DNA of 9,108 nucleotides from Xanthobacteraceae bacterium. GTDB lineage: Bacteria; Pseudomonadota; Alphaproteobacteria; Rhizobiales; Xanthobacteraceae. Each line of letters begins with the position of its first letter. Position 1 is the stretch's first letter. The stretch lies in the NCBI GenBank assembly GCA_030044035.1, contig JASHWN010000612.1:1-9108 (forward strand), read 5' to 3'. A model generated the notes under the pieces. It worked only from the letters and a program-made list of their open reading frames with translations, made no database searches and was not told where the DNA came from. Below are positions 1 through 8,246 of this stretch, piece by piece. The translations under genes were made by a program, and so were the position numbers.

Positions 1-249
1 GTGCCTCCGACACCCGATGTGGTATTGCCTTGCGCCGAGCTTGCCATATCTCGCGGTGAACAAAGTCGAACAACTTGCGAGTCAGCGATTCGGCCGCGAT
101 TCGTTCCAGACTCGTTCCACACCTTAAGCACAACGACGAATGAGACTTTACATCGTCGCGTTGTGATACAAAGGCAGCCTTGCGGTGCCTTGAAGCCGTC
201 CCCTCGGGCCGCCGCTCTGCCTTCGACGACGTGAATGCCGGATCCCTGA
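1..249. other. Gene-free upstream region, possibly divergent promoter region
   Basis: No convincing complete gene lies here. On the minus strand an ATG at 47-45 opens a frame running off the left edge (reading M-A-S-S-A-Q-G-N-T-T-S-G). This could be the first residues of a divergently transcribed gene, but 15 codons are too few to identify it and only a weak GAG precedes it. The plus-strand frame open over 1-234 has no recognisable family, and its composition looks like chance. The region is less GC-rich than the following gene and contains a GTTC-N7-GTTC motif, so it probably holds promoter and control sequence. I could not place a convincing sigma70 promoter for the helicase. Confidence 0.4.
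103..117 (-). promoter_or_regulatory. Candidate LexA (SOS) box, GTTC-N7-GTTC
   Basis: The bases GTTCCAGACTCGTTC match the alphaproteobacterial LexA operator form GTTC-N7-GTTC exactly in both half sites and spacing. The site is 56 bases from the minus-strand ATG at 47 and 133 bases before the helicase start. That distance fits control of a divergent leftward gene better than of the helicase. Eight fixed bases can occur by chance about once per 65 kb per strand, so the match is suggestive only. A second pair, GAAC-N6-GAAC at 57-70, has the wrong spacing. Confidence 0.35.
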
Positions 250-3501
<3,252 letters not shown>

Positions 3502-3502
3502 A

Positions 3503-3775
3503 GTGGCGGCCGAAATCGACCGGCAACGCATCGATCGCTGGCTCTGGCATGCGCGCTTGGTGCGTACCCGCGGCGCCGCGGCGGCGCTGGCGGGTGCGGG
3601 TTATGTGCGGGTCAACGGCATGCGCATTGGCGCACCTGGCCGCATGGTGCGCAGCGGCGACGTCATCACTGTGGCGCTGGACCGCAGCGTGCGGGTGCTC
3701 AAAGTGCGCGGATTTCGCGAGCGCAGGGGTCCCGCCGGCTCCGGCGACACGCTATATGAAGAACTGACCGGATGA
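3503..3775 (+). CDS. S4-domain RNA-binding protein, Hsp15 (HslR)-like
   Basis: A 90-residue basic protein that is mostly one S4 RNA-binding domain. It begins QRIDRWLWHARLVRTR (8-23), continues with the G-Y-V-R-V-N-G turn and a G-D-V-I-T-V strand, and ends with an ERRGPAG...LYEEL segment typical of the Hsp15/HslR group. In E. coli HslR (133 aa) recognises 50S subunits blocked by peptidyl-tRNA and aids ribosome rescue. Transfer of that role here is inference, and the protein is shorter. The start is GTG at 3503, one base after the helicase stop and with AAGGAG ten bases upstream, so the two genes almost certainly form an operon. An RNA helicase next to an rRNA-binding protein suggests shared work in RNA metabolism. 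Confidence 0.88.
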   Translation: MAAEIDRQRIDRWLWHARLVRTRGAAAALAGAGYVRVNGMRIGAPGRMVRSGDVITVALDRSVRVLKVRGFRERRGPAGSGDTLYEELTG

Positions 3776-3779
3776 GATG

Positions 3780-3802
3780 CCCGCAAGCCGGGGGCCTGCG
3801 GG
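3780..3802 (+). terminator. GC-rich hairpin after the S4-domain gene, weak terminator candidate
   Basis: CCCGCA (3780-3785) pairs with TGCGGG (3797-3802). After one A/C mismatch, GCC (3787-3789) pairs with GGC (3793-3795) around a GGG loop. It begins five bases after the stop. There is no T-run behind it, so it may only slow polymerase or protect the 3' end of the helicase/S4 mRNA. Confidence 0.3.
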
Positions 3803-3811
3803 GCGGCGAAC

Positions 3812-3840
3812 TTGCACACCACTGACCCATGCGCTAGGAG
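3812..3840 (+). promoter_or_regulatory. Weak promoter candidate upstream of fdxA
   Basis: TTGCAC (3812-3817) and TAGGAG (3835-3840) are separated by 17 bases and would start transcription about 28 bases before the fdxA ATG. Both hexamers are poor matches to the sigma70 consensus. The spacing and position are the only support; read-through from the S4 gene is equally possible. Confidence 0.2.
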
Positions 3841-3874
3841 CGGGGCCCGCCAAAAAGCGATTTAGAGTGCGCAG

Positions 3875-4213
3875 ATGACCTATATCGTCAACGACAATTG
3901 CATCAAATGCAAATACATGGACTGCGTGGAAGTCTGCCCTGTGGATTGCTTCTACGAGGGCGAGAACATGCTCGTCATTCATCCCGAAGAATGCATCGAT
4001 TGCGGCGTCTGCGAGCCGGAGTGCCCGGTCGAGGCGATCAAACCAGATACCGAACCCGGCGCCGACAAGTGGCTGGCACTCAATGCCGAATACGCCAAGG
4101 TCTGGCCGAACATCACGACCAAAGGCGAGCCGCCGGCCGACGCCAAGCAGTGGGAAGGCAAGCCCAACAAGTTCGAAGAGCATTTCTCGCCCAATCCTGG
4201 CGCGGGCGATTAG
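3875..4213 (+). CDS. fdxA: 7Fe-8S ferredoxin FdxA
   Basis: A small soluble electron carrier of 112 residues with one [3Fe-4S] and one [4Fe-4S] cluster, as in Azotobacter vinelandii ferredoxin I. Aligning with that protein (offset of one residue), C9, C17 and C50 should hold the 3Fe cluster, and C21, C40, C43 and C46 the 4Fe cluster. C12 and C25 match its non-ligand cysteines. The first cluster motif has the long spacing C-x7-C that marks a 3Fe site rather than a 2[4Fe-4S] ferredoxin. The C-terminal half after about residue 55 (W-P-N-I-T, K-F-E-E-H-F-S) is the usual FdxA extension. The redox partner cannot be told from the neighbourhood. The start ATG at 3875 matches the family N-terminus (M-T-Y-I-V), though only a weak AGAG precedes it. 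The gene lies 99 bases after the S4 gene and well before carD. Confidence 0.95.
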   Translation: MTYIVNDNCIKCKYMDCVEVCPVDCFYEGENMLVIHPEECIDCGVCEPECPVEAIKPDTEPGADKWLALNAEYAKVWPNITTKGEPPADAKQWEGKPNKFEEHFSPNPGAGD

Positions 4214-4242
4214 CCGCTCGCAGCAATTGCGAATTTCCATCA

Positions 4243-4256
4243 TTAACTATTGTTAA
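4243..4256. promoter_or_regulatory. AT-rich inverted repeat between fdxA and carD
   Basis: TTAAC (4243-4247) and GTTAA (4252-4256) form an inverted repeat about a TATT centre, flanked more widely by CCAT (4237-4240) and ATGG (4260-4263). The AT-rich dyad stands out in a GC-rich genome and sits about 40 bases upstream of the carD -35 element. It could be an operator or the foot of a weak fdxA terminator. It resembles a CtrA site (TTAA-N7-TTAA), but the spacing here is six. Confidence 0.3.
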
Positions 4257-4296
4257 GAAATGGCCGCATGCGACGCTTTCGCAGGTCCATAAACCT

Positions 4297-4324
4297 TTGA
4301 TTTTTGCGGAAAATGTGCTATAAG
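4297..4324 (+). promoter_or_regulatory. Sigma70-like promoter of carD
   Basis: TTGATT (4297-4302) and TATAAG (4319-4324) are separated by 16 bases inside the most AT-rich stretch near carD. Five of six -10 bases and four of six -35 bases match the housekeeping consensus. Transcription would begin near 4331. A second TATAAT at 4333-4338 lacks a good -35 partner. No competing promoter is evident between fdxA and carD. Confidence 0.55.
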
Positions 4325-4341
4325 GCACGCGATATAATGAA

Positions 4342-4399
4342 AAACACCCCCGATATCGCGCTCCGTCTCTGTTTGGAGCCAATTTGTCCGGGGATTTTT
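4342..4399 (+). promoter_or_regulatory. Structured carD leader with terminator-like U-run
   Basis: CCCCG (4348-4352) can pair with CGGGG (4389-4393), extended imperfectly by A-rich and T-rich flanks. Inside it GCTCC (4360-4364) pairs with GGAGC (4375-4379). A run of five T (4395-4399) follows the outer arm, as in an attenuator. The inner stem also buries the GGAG that would serve a TTG start at 4384. The base pairs are visible, but regulation by them is inferred. Confidence 0.35.
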
Positions 4400-4607
4400 C
4401 GAGGAACCGTCAAAAGAGGCGTGTGAACCACGCGAGAGCAGTGGCAGAGAAAACTCGTCATCGTTCTAAGAAGAGTGCTGCCGGGATGACCCGGAAGGCG
4501 ACAAAATCCTCCTCCCGCGCGAGCCGGAGGCCATCACGACCCACGCATGCAATCACCCGGAACCGGGTGGGCGTGGCAAAGCCCGCGCAACGGCGCAAGC
4601 CCGAGGC

Positions 4608-4615
4608 GGAAGGAG
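4608..4615 (+). promoter_or_regulatory. Strong Shine-Dalgarno site marking the carD core start
   Basis: GGAAGGAG is the best ribosome-binding match in the carD region. It lies 5 bases before an in-frame TTG (4621) and 11 before ATG 4627. It favours a short CarD starting where family members usually start, over the open upstream frame from TTG 4384 or ATG 4486. Two small hairpins precede it: CCGGG/CCCGG at 4481-4494 and CACCCG/CGGGTG at 4554-4569. Confidence 0.6.
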
Positions 4616-4626
4616 CAACTTTGGGA

Positions 4627-5199
4627 ATGAACGTGAAGAAGACTACGCAGCGACAAGGCTTCAAGACCAACGAGTTCATCGTCTATCCGGCCCACGGTGT
4701 CGGTCAGATCGTGGCCATCGAGGAACAAGAGGTCGCCGGAGCCCGGCTCGAACTGTTCGTCATCAACTTCGTCAAGGACAAGATGACGCTGCGGGTGCCG
4801 ACCGCGAAGGTCGCCTCCGTCGGCATGCGCAAGCTTGCCGAGACGCCGCTGGTCAAGCGTGCGCTCGAGACGCTCAAGGGCCGCGCCCGGATCAAGCGCA
4901 CCATGTGGTCGCGCCGCGCCCAGGAATACGAGGCCAAGATCAATTCCGGCGATATCGTCGCCATTGCCGAGGTGGTGCGCGACCTGTACCGCTCGGAGAC
5001 CCAGCCGGAGCAGTCCTATTCGGAGCGGCAGCTCTACGAAGCGGCGCTCGACCGGCTGTCGCGGGAGATCGCTGCGGTGCAGCGGCTCACCGAGACCGAA
5101 GCGGTCAAGGAGATCGAAGCGGCGCTCGCCAAAGGTCCGCGCCGCGGGCCCAAGCCCGAGGCCGAGGACGAGGCGGTGGTGGCCGAAGAGGCTGCGTAG
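4627..5199 (+). CDS. carD: CarD/CdnL family RNA polymerase-binding transcription regulator
   Basis: CarD/CdnL proteins bind the RNA polymerase beta subunit and stabilise the open promoter complex, notably at rRNA and growth genes. From ATG 4627 the protein has 190 residues. The Tudor-like polymerase-binding domain spans about 12-70, with F-I-V-Y-P-A-H-G-V-G-Q (17-27) and the K-D-K-M-T-L-R-V-P strand (50-58). The helical DNA-binding domain spans about 72-165, with W94 in the T-M-W-S-R-R motif matching the Trp that wedges into the promoter minor groove, followed by A-E-V-V-R-D-L. The tail is acidic. The frame stays open upstream to TTG 4384, which would add 81 Lys/Arg/Ser-rich residues. By my count of 79 codons there, about 63% end in G or C, clearly below the core, so I favour the short form. 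Some rhizobial relatives may carry basic extensions, so the long form remains possible. Own promoter-like sequence and terminator flank it. Confidence 0.93.
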   Translation: MNVKKTTQRQGFKTNEFIVYPAHGVGQIVAIEEQEVAGARLELFVINFVKDKMTLRVPTAKVASVGMRKLAETPLVKRALETLKGRARIKRTMWSRRAQEYEAKINSGDIVAIAEVVRDLYRSETQPEQSYSERQLYEAALDRLSREIAAVQRLTETEAVKEIEAALAKGPRRGPKPEAEDEAVVAEEAA

Positions 5200-5229
5200 G
5201 CTCGTTGGCAGTTTTCGCCAATCGATAAG

Positions 5230-5262
5230 AGGCCCGGCATCACGCCGGGCCTTTGCTCTTTT
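5230..5262 (+). terminator. Rho-independent terminator of carD
   Basis: AGGCCCGGC (5230-5238) and GCCGGGCCT (5244-5252) form a perfect 9-bp GC-rich stem with a 5-base loop, followed by a T-rich tract (TTGCTCTTTT). It starts 30 bases after the carD stop and ends the carD transcript before the next plus-strand gene. Confidence 0.9.
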
Positions 5263-5393
5263 GTGCGGCTGGTTTGCGCACTTGGCGCTCAAGCGCGGCG
5301 AGTTCCGCCGGCAAAAATCCTCCGCTTAGTCATAAATTAAGCTTCATTTGAAAGGACATAGCTAGCCAACAGGGGACCGAGGGGGCGCCAGGC

Positions 5394-6146
5394 ATGCGGC
5401 GGACGCGGCGGAAATCAGCCTGGCACGGCCGGCTCGTTCTGACCCTCGTTGCCGCCGGCATCGGATATTTGATCGGCAATTGGAACGCGCAGGCGGTGCG
5501 CAGCGCGCAAACGGCTTCGGCCGCCGAAACGATTGCGCTGCGCTTCCCGCAAACCATGAATATTGCGCAGGCGCAGCCGGCACCGGAATCTCATGATGAT
5601 GCGCCGGCCGGCGTGGTCGGTTCGACCGAACTTGCGCTGTTCGAGCCGGAGCCGATGCTGCCGCAGCCCGCGATGGCACCGCCGCCGCCCGCAGAGCCAG
5701 CCGCCGCTGAGCCGGCGCAGCCGTCGCCGGCGCCGCCCGCCGTCGCTGCCGCCGCGGACGCCCTCTCGCCCAAGCCCGCCCAACTGGCCGGGATACCGAA
5801 GCCGCATCCGGCGGTCACCCATCTCGCCAATCGCCCCGGCTACATGCTCGACGAGGCGCAGATTGCCAGCATCAAGCAACGCCTGCATTTGACACCGGAG
5901 CAGGAAGAAATGTGGCCGGCGGTCGAAGCCGCGTTACGCAACATCGCCTTTGCCAAGGCGCATGAGACGCATGAGGCGCATCGGCGCGGCGCCCACCCTG
6001 GCGCGCTCGATCCGAACAGCAGCGAAGTGCAGGATCTCAAATCCGCGGCGATTCCGCTCCTGATGAGCTTCTCGTCCGAGCAAAAGGACGAAGTCCGCAA
6101 TCTGGCCCACGTCATGGGCCTCGATCAGCTCGCCTCGCAATTTTAA
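5394..6146 (+). CDS. Membrane-anchored or exported Spy/CpxP-like LTxxQ protein
   Basis: A 250-residue envelope protein of unknown exact role. A basic start (M-R-R-T-R-R-K) precedes a hydrophobic segment at about 14-28, which could be a membrane anchor or a signal peptide cleaved near A43. Residues about 60-128 are a Pro/Ala-rich linker. The C-terminal part from about 147 is helical and charged and carries the L-T-P-E-Q motif of the Spy/CpxP (LTxxQ) group, followed by a His-rich stretch (H-E-T-H-E-A-H-R-R). Spy/CpxP proteins are periplasmic chaperones or stress sensors; assigning that role here is inference. In-frame TGA at 5349-5351 with no other start codon after it makes ATG 5394 the earliest start, with GAGGGGG eight bases upstream. 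It is insulated from carD by a terminator. The A/T-rich 5325-5362 stretch probably holds its promoter, though I cannot place the boxes. Confidence 0.75.
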   Translation: MRRTRRKSAWHGRLVLTLVAAGIGYLIGNWNAQAVRSAQTASAAETIALRFPQTMNIAQAQPAPESHDDAPAGVVGSTELALFEPEPMLPQPAMAPPPPAEPAAAEPAQPSPAPPAVAAAADALSPKPAQLAGIPKPHPAVTHLANRPGYMLDEAQIASIKQRLHLTPEQEEMWPAVEAALRNIAFAKAHETHEAHRRGAHPGALDPNSSEVQDLKSAAIPLLMSFSSEQKDEVRNLAHVMGLDQLASQF

Positions 6147-6160
6147 TCGCGCCGGCGAAC

Positions 6161-6262
6161 CGTAGAGTGGGCATTGTGCCCGCGGGGAGTTGACGCGTGG
6201 GCAAAATCGTTCGGCGCAATGCCCACGCGTTCTGTTTATCAAACGATTTTGCCCACCCTACG
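6161..6262. repeat. Compact palindromic intergenic repeat (REP/MITE-like)
   Basis: The ends are near-perfect inverted repeats: CGTAGAGTGGGCA (6161-6173) and TGCCCACCCTACG (6250-6262), with one mismatch. Inside, GTGGGCAAAATCGTT (6197-6211) is matched exactly by its inverse at 6242-6256, while ACGCGTGGGCA (6193-6203) is matched exactly by its inverse at 6220-6230. The two foldings share an arm and exclude each other. The TGGGCA word occurs four times, twice in each orientation. GTAGGGTGGGCA-type palindromes are common dispersed elements in rhizobial genomes as I recall. It contains no coding capacity of its own, lies between converging genes, and may also end transcription from both sides. Confidence 0.8.
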
Positions 6263-6622
6263 ACCAGCCGTAACGGCTTCCGGCAGCTTTGGTGACGGCC
6301 GCAAGGCGCGGGCGCATTTGGTCACGATGACGGCCAACAGCGCGAACCAGAGCAGGTCGCCGACTTCGAGCCTGTTGGCGATCGCGAAGCTGTAGGCCGG
6401 CTCGTAGAGAAAATAAGTGGCCGACGCCAGCGCCGCGGCAGCGCCGATCAAAGCCGGCACGCTGCCATAGATCATGGCGAGCAGCGCGATCGGCGGCAGA
6501 TAGACGAAGATCGGATGGTGCAGGCCCGTCCTCGCCAGCTTGAAATACAAGAGGGCGATTGTGACGGTGCAGACAATGCCAAGCGATACCACAATGGGCA
6601 CCGCCCGTCGTTTCTTGGGCAT
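6239..6622 (-). CDS. Small four-helix DUF4118-like membrane protein
   Basis: A 127-residue inner-membrane protein that is nearly all membrane: hydrophobic segments at about 8-27, 36-54, 55-73 and 85-104, with short polar links. The pattern I-Y-G-S-V-P-A-L-I-G-A-A-A-A-L followed by F-L-Y-E-P-A-Y-S-F-A-I-A resembles the DUF4118 membrane domain found in KdpD and related sensor kinases. No kinase, HAMP or other cytoplasmic domain follows, so it is a stand-alone membrane module of unknown role. The start ATG at 6622-6620 has a G-rich Shine-Dalgarno (GGGGGGAG) just upstream. The last codons and the TGA stop (6241-6239) lie inside the palindromic repeat at 6161-6262, so the final residues R-R-V-G-K-I-V are repeat-derived. 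It sits 109 bases after the M48 protease gene on the same strand and may be read from that transcript. Confidence 0.7.
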   Translation of the reverse strand: MPKKRRAVPIVVSLGIVCTVTIALLYFKLARTGLHHPIFVYLPPIALLAMIYGSVPALIGAAAALASATYFLYEPAYSFAIANRLEVGDLLWFALLAVIVTKCARALRPSPKLPEAVTAGRRVGKIV

Positions 6623-6685
6623 ACGCTCCCCCCTTGGCCATTCGGCCTTGGTTCCATGATAGCGCAGCCGATCGGGCTGGAATAG

Positions 6686-6718
6686 GCGGAAACGAGGGGA
6701 TTTTCCCCCGCTTTCGGC
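6686..6718 (-). terminator. Imperfect hairpin after the M48 protease gene
   Basis: On the minus strand GCCGAAAGCGGGGG can fold onto CCCCTCGTTTCCGC with four mismatches out of fourteen, leaving an A-rich loop. It begins 14 bases after the protease stop. There is no downstream T-run, so it is only a weak terminator or an mRNA-stabilising element. Confidence 0.3.
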
Positions 6719-6731
6719 GAAGGTAAACGGG

Positions 6732-8246
6732 CTATTCGACGACCATTTTGACTTCGCTGCCGGGTTTGAGCTTGTCGCCGGGGTCGAGGCCGTTGAGGAC
6801 GCGGAAGCGCTCGACCTGACGGTCGGGCACCGCCATTTTCGCCGCCAGTTTCTCGACCGTATCGCCCGGCGCAACCTTGACCATACGCAGCCGCAGCGGC
6901 TTCGCCTCCTCGATTTCGGCAAGCGACATGCGGCGGAACGTGCCGACCGACTCGCGGAAGGTGCGATCGGTTTCCGGATTGAAGCGCTTGGCGGCGAAGA
7001 TGAAGCGATAGACGTCGCTGCCGAAACGTAGCGCATAGAGCCTGAAATCCCACTCGTCGCCCTTGGCGGTCGCAGTCGCGCCCGGAAAGCCGCTGATGGT
7101 GATGTCCTGCACGCTCGCCGGATCGATGTTCTCGATCCAGCCGGAGGTCAGATAAGCGGCGAGGCTCTGCTCGGCCGGCACCCGCACCACGTCGAGCCGC
7201 AGCGCAGCGCCGCCGCCATGCTTGACCCCCAGCACCGCCTGCGCGGTGTTGTCGAGCACGAAACCCTCGGGCGCCGTAAAGGTGAAGCCGAGCCGCGGAT
7301 GCAGGAAGCGCCGACCGCGCACGAAGCCCTCGTTCGGGTCCTCGCCATAGACGATGCCGTCGATGTCGCCGAGATAAGTGTCGTGCGCCTGGGCACGCTG
7401 CGCCGGAGTATCGTCCGCCGGCGGCTTGAACTGGCGGGCGGTGGCGAGCGCGTTGGTGATGCGCTGCGGCGTCGCCGGATGCGACGACAGGAAGTCGGGC
7501 GCGCTCGGATTGATGGCCGAGGTCTGTTTGCCTTTCAGCTCGGAATTGCGCTCGAGCGATGCCAGGAAGCGCACCGCGCCATACGGATCGTAGCCGGCGC
7601 GCGAGGCGATGCCGATGCCGATGGCGTCGGCCTCCAGTTCCTGCTTCTGCGAAAAGGTCGCCAGCCGGAGTTTCGATTTGGCCAGCGCCAGCGCGCCCGC
7701 TTCCGGATTGCTGACCACGTCGGTGAACACGCGGTTGGAGAGGTCGGCGTCGCGGATCTGTTCCTCGCGCGCCTCGGCATGGCGGGCGATGACGTGACCC
7801 ATTTCGTGGCCGATCACGGAGGCAAGCTCGGACTCGTCGTTGGCCAGCGCGATCAGGCCGCGGGTCAAGTAGAGCTGCCCGGTCGGCAGCGCAAAGGCGT
7901 TGACCGAGCGCGAATTGAGCATGGTGACGCGATAGTGCAGGTCGGGCCGCTCGGACGCCGCGACCAGGCGCTCGACCAGCTGCTCGACCATGGTCTGCAG
8001 GCGCGGATCGTTATAGACGCCGCCATAGGTGGCGAGGATGCGCTGATGCTCGCGCAGCTCCGCAGCCGAGAGATCGGGCTCGGCCGGAGCGGGCTTGACG
8101 GCGGGCGGCGCCGCGACCTGCGGCCCGACCGTATCCGGAGCGACCGAGCAGGCGGTGAGCAGCAGCGCCGCCAGCGCAAGAAACGCCGCGCCGGCAGCGC
8201 AGCGGCCCGCATGGCCCGAAAAAGACGAAAAAAGTCCCCGACCCAT
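6732..8246 (-). CDS. M48 family zinc metalloprotease lipoprotein with C-terminal LysM domain
   Basis: A 504-residue envelope protease, related to the BepA/YfgC type that acts in outer-membrane protein quality control. The N-terminus is a lipoprotein signal (hydrophobic 17-31, lipobox L-T-A-C with C33). Ser at +2 suggests the outer membrane. The catalytic zinc motif is H-E-M-G-H (147-151), with the third ligand probably E203 in E-L-E-A-D, and the family S-S-H-P motif at 254-257. A middle region (about 310-440) of uncertain fold is followed by a LysM-like segment (about 456-503, beginning V-K-V-A-P-G-D-T-V), which would bind peptidoglycan in place of the TPR repeats of BepA. The frame is open up to 8327, but ATG 8246 is chosen because it gives the lipoprotein signal directly and overlaps the upstream stop as TGATG, indicating translational coupling. 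Confidence 0.93.
   Translation of the reverse strand: MGRGLFSSFSGHAGRCAAGAAFLALAALLLTACSVAPDTVGPQVAAPPAVKPAPAEPDLSAAELREHQRILATYGGVYNDPRLQTMVEQLVERLVAASERPDLHYRVTMLNSRSVNAFALPTGQLYLTRGLIALANDESELASVIGHEMGHVIARHAEAREEQIRDADLSNRVFTDVVSNPEAGALALAKSKLRLATFSQKQELEADAIGIGIASRAGYDPYGAVRFLASLERNSELKGKQTSAINPSAPDFLSSHPATPQRITNALATARQFKPPADDTPAQRAQAHDTYLGDIDGIVYGEDPNEGFVRGRRFLHPRLGFTFTAPEGFVLDNTAQAVLGVKHGGGAALRLDVVRVPAEQSLAAYLTSGWIENIDPASVQDITISGFPGATATAKGDEWDFRLYALRFGSDVYRFIFAAKRFNPETDRTFRESVGTFRRMSLAEIEEAKPLRLRMVKVAPGDTVEKLAAKMAVPDRQVERFRVLNGLDPGDKLKPGSEVKMVVE

Noticed and set aside
57..70. GAAC-N6-GAAC as a second LexA box
   Set aside because: The spacing is six rather than the required seven.
1..234. 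Plus-strand open frame of 77 codons beginning at the left edge
   Set aside because: No family resemblance, mixed composition, and it overlaps the probable control region; most likely chance.
4243..4256. CtrA-type TTAA-N7-TTAA site
   Set aside because: The two TTAA words are six bases apart, so it is kept only as an unassigned dyad.
3601..4382. Other open frames over fdxA and its flanks on both strands
   Set aside because: They are out-of-frame products of the ferredoxin gene and its spacer; only the frame at 3875-4213 has the ordered cysteine ligands.
6623..7036. N-terminal extension of the DUF4118-like frame into the protease gene
   Set aside because: Upstream codons are an out-of-frame shadow of the protease C-terminus; ATG 6622 has a good ribosome-binding site and starts the hydrophobic protein.
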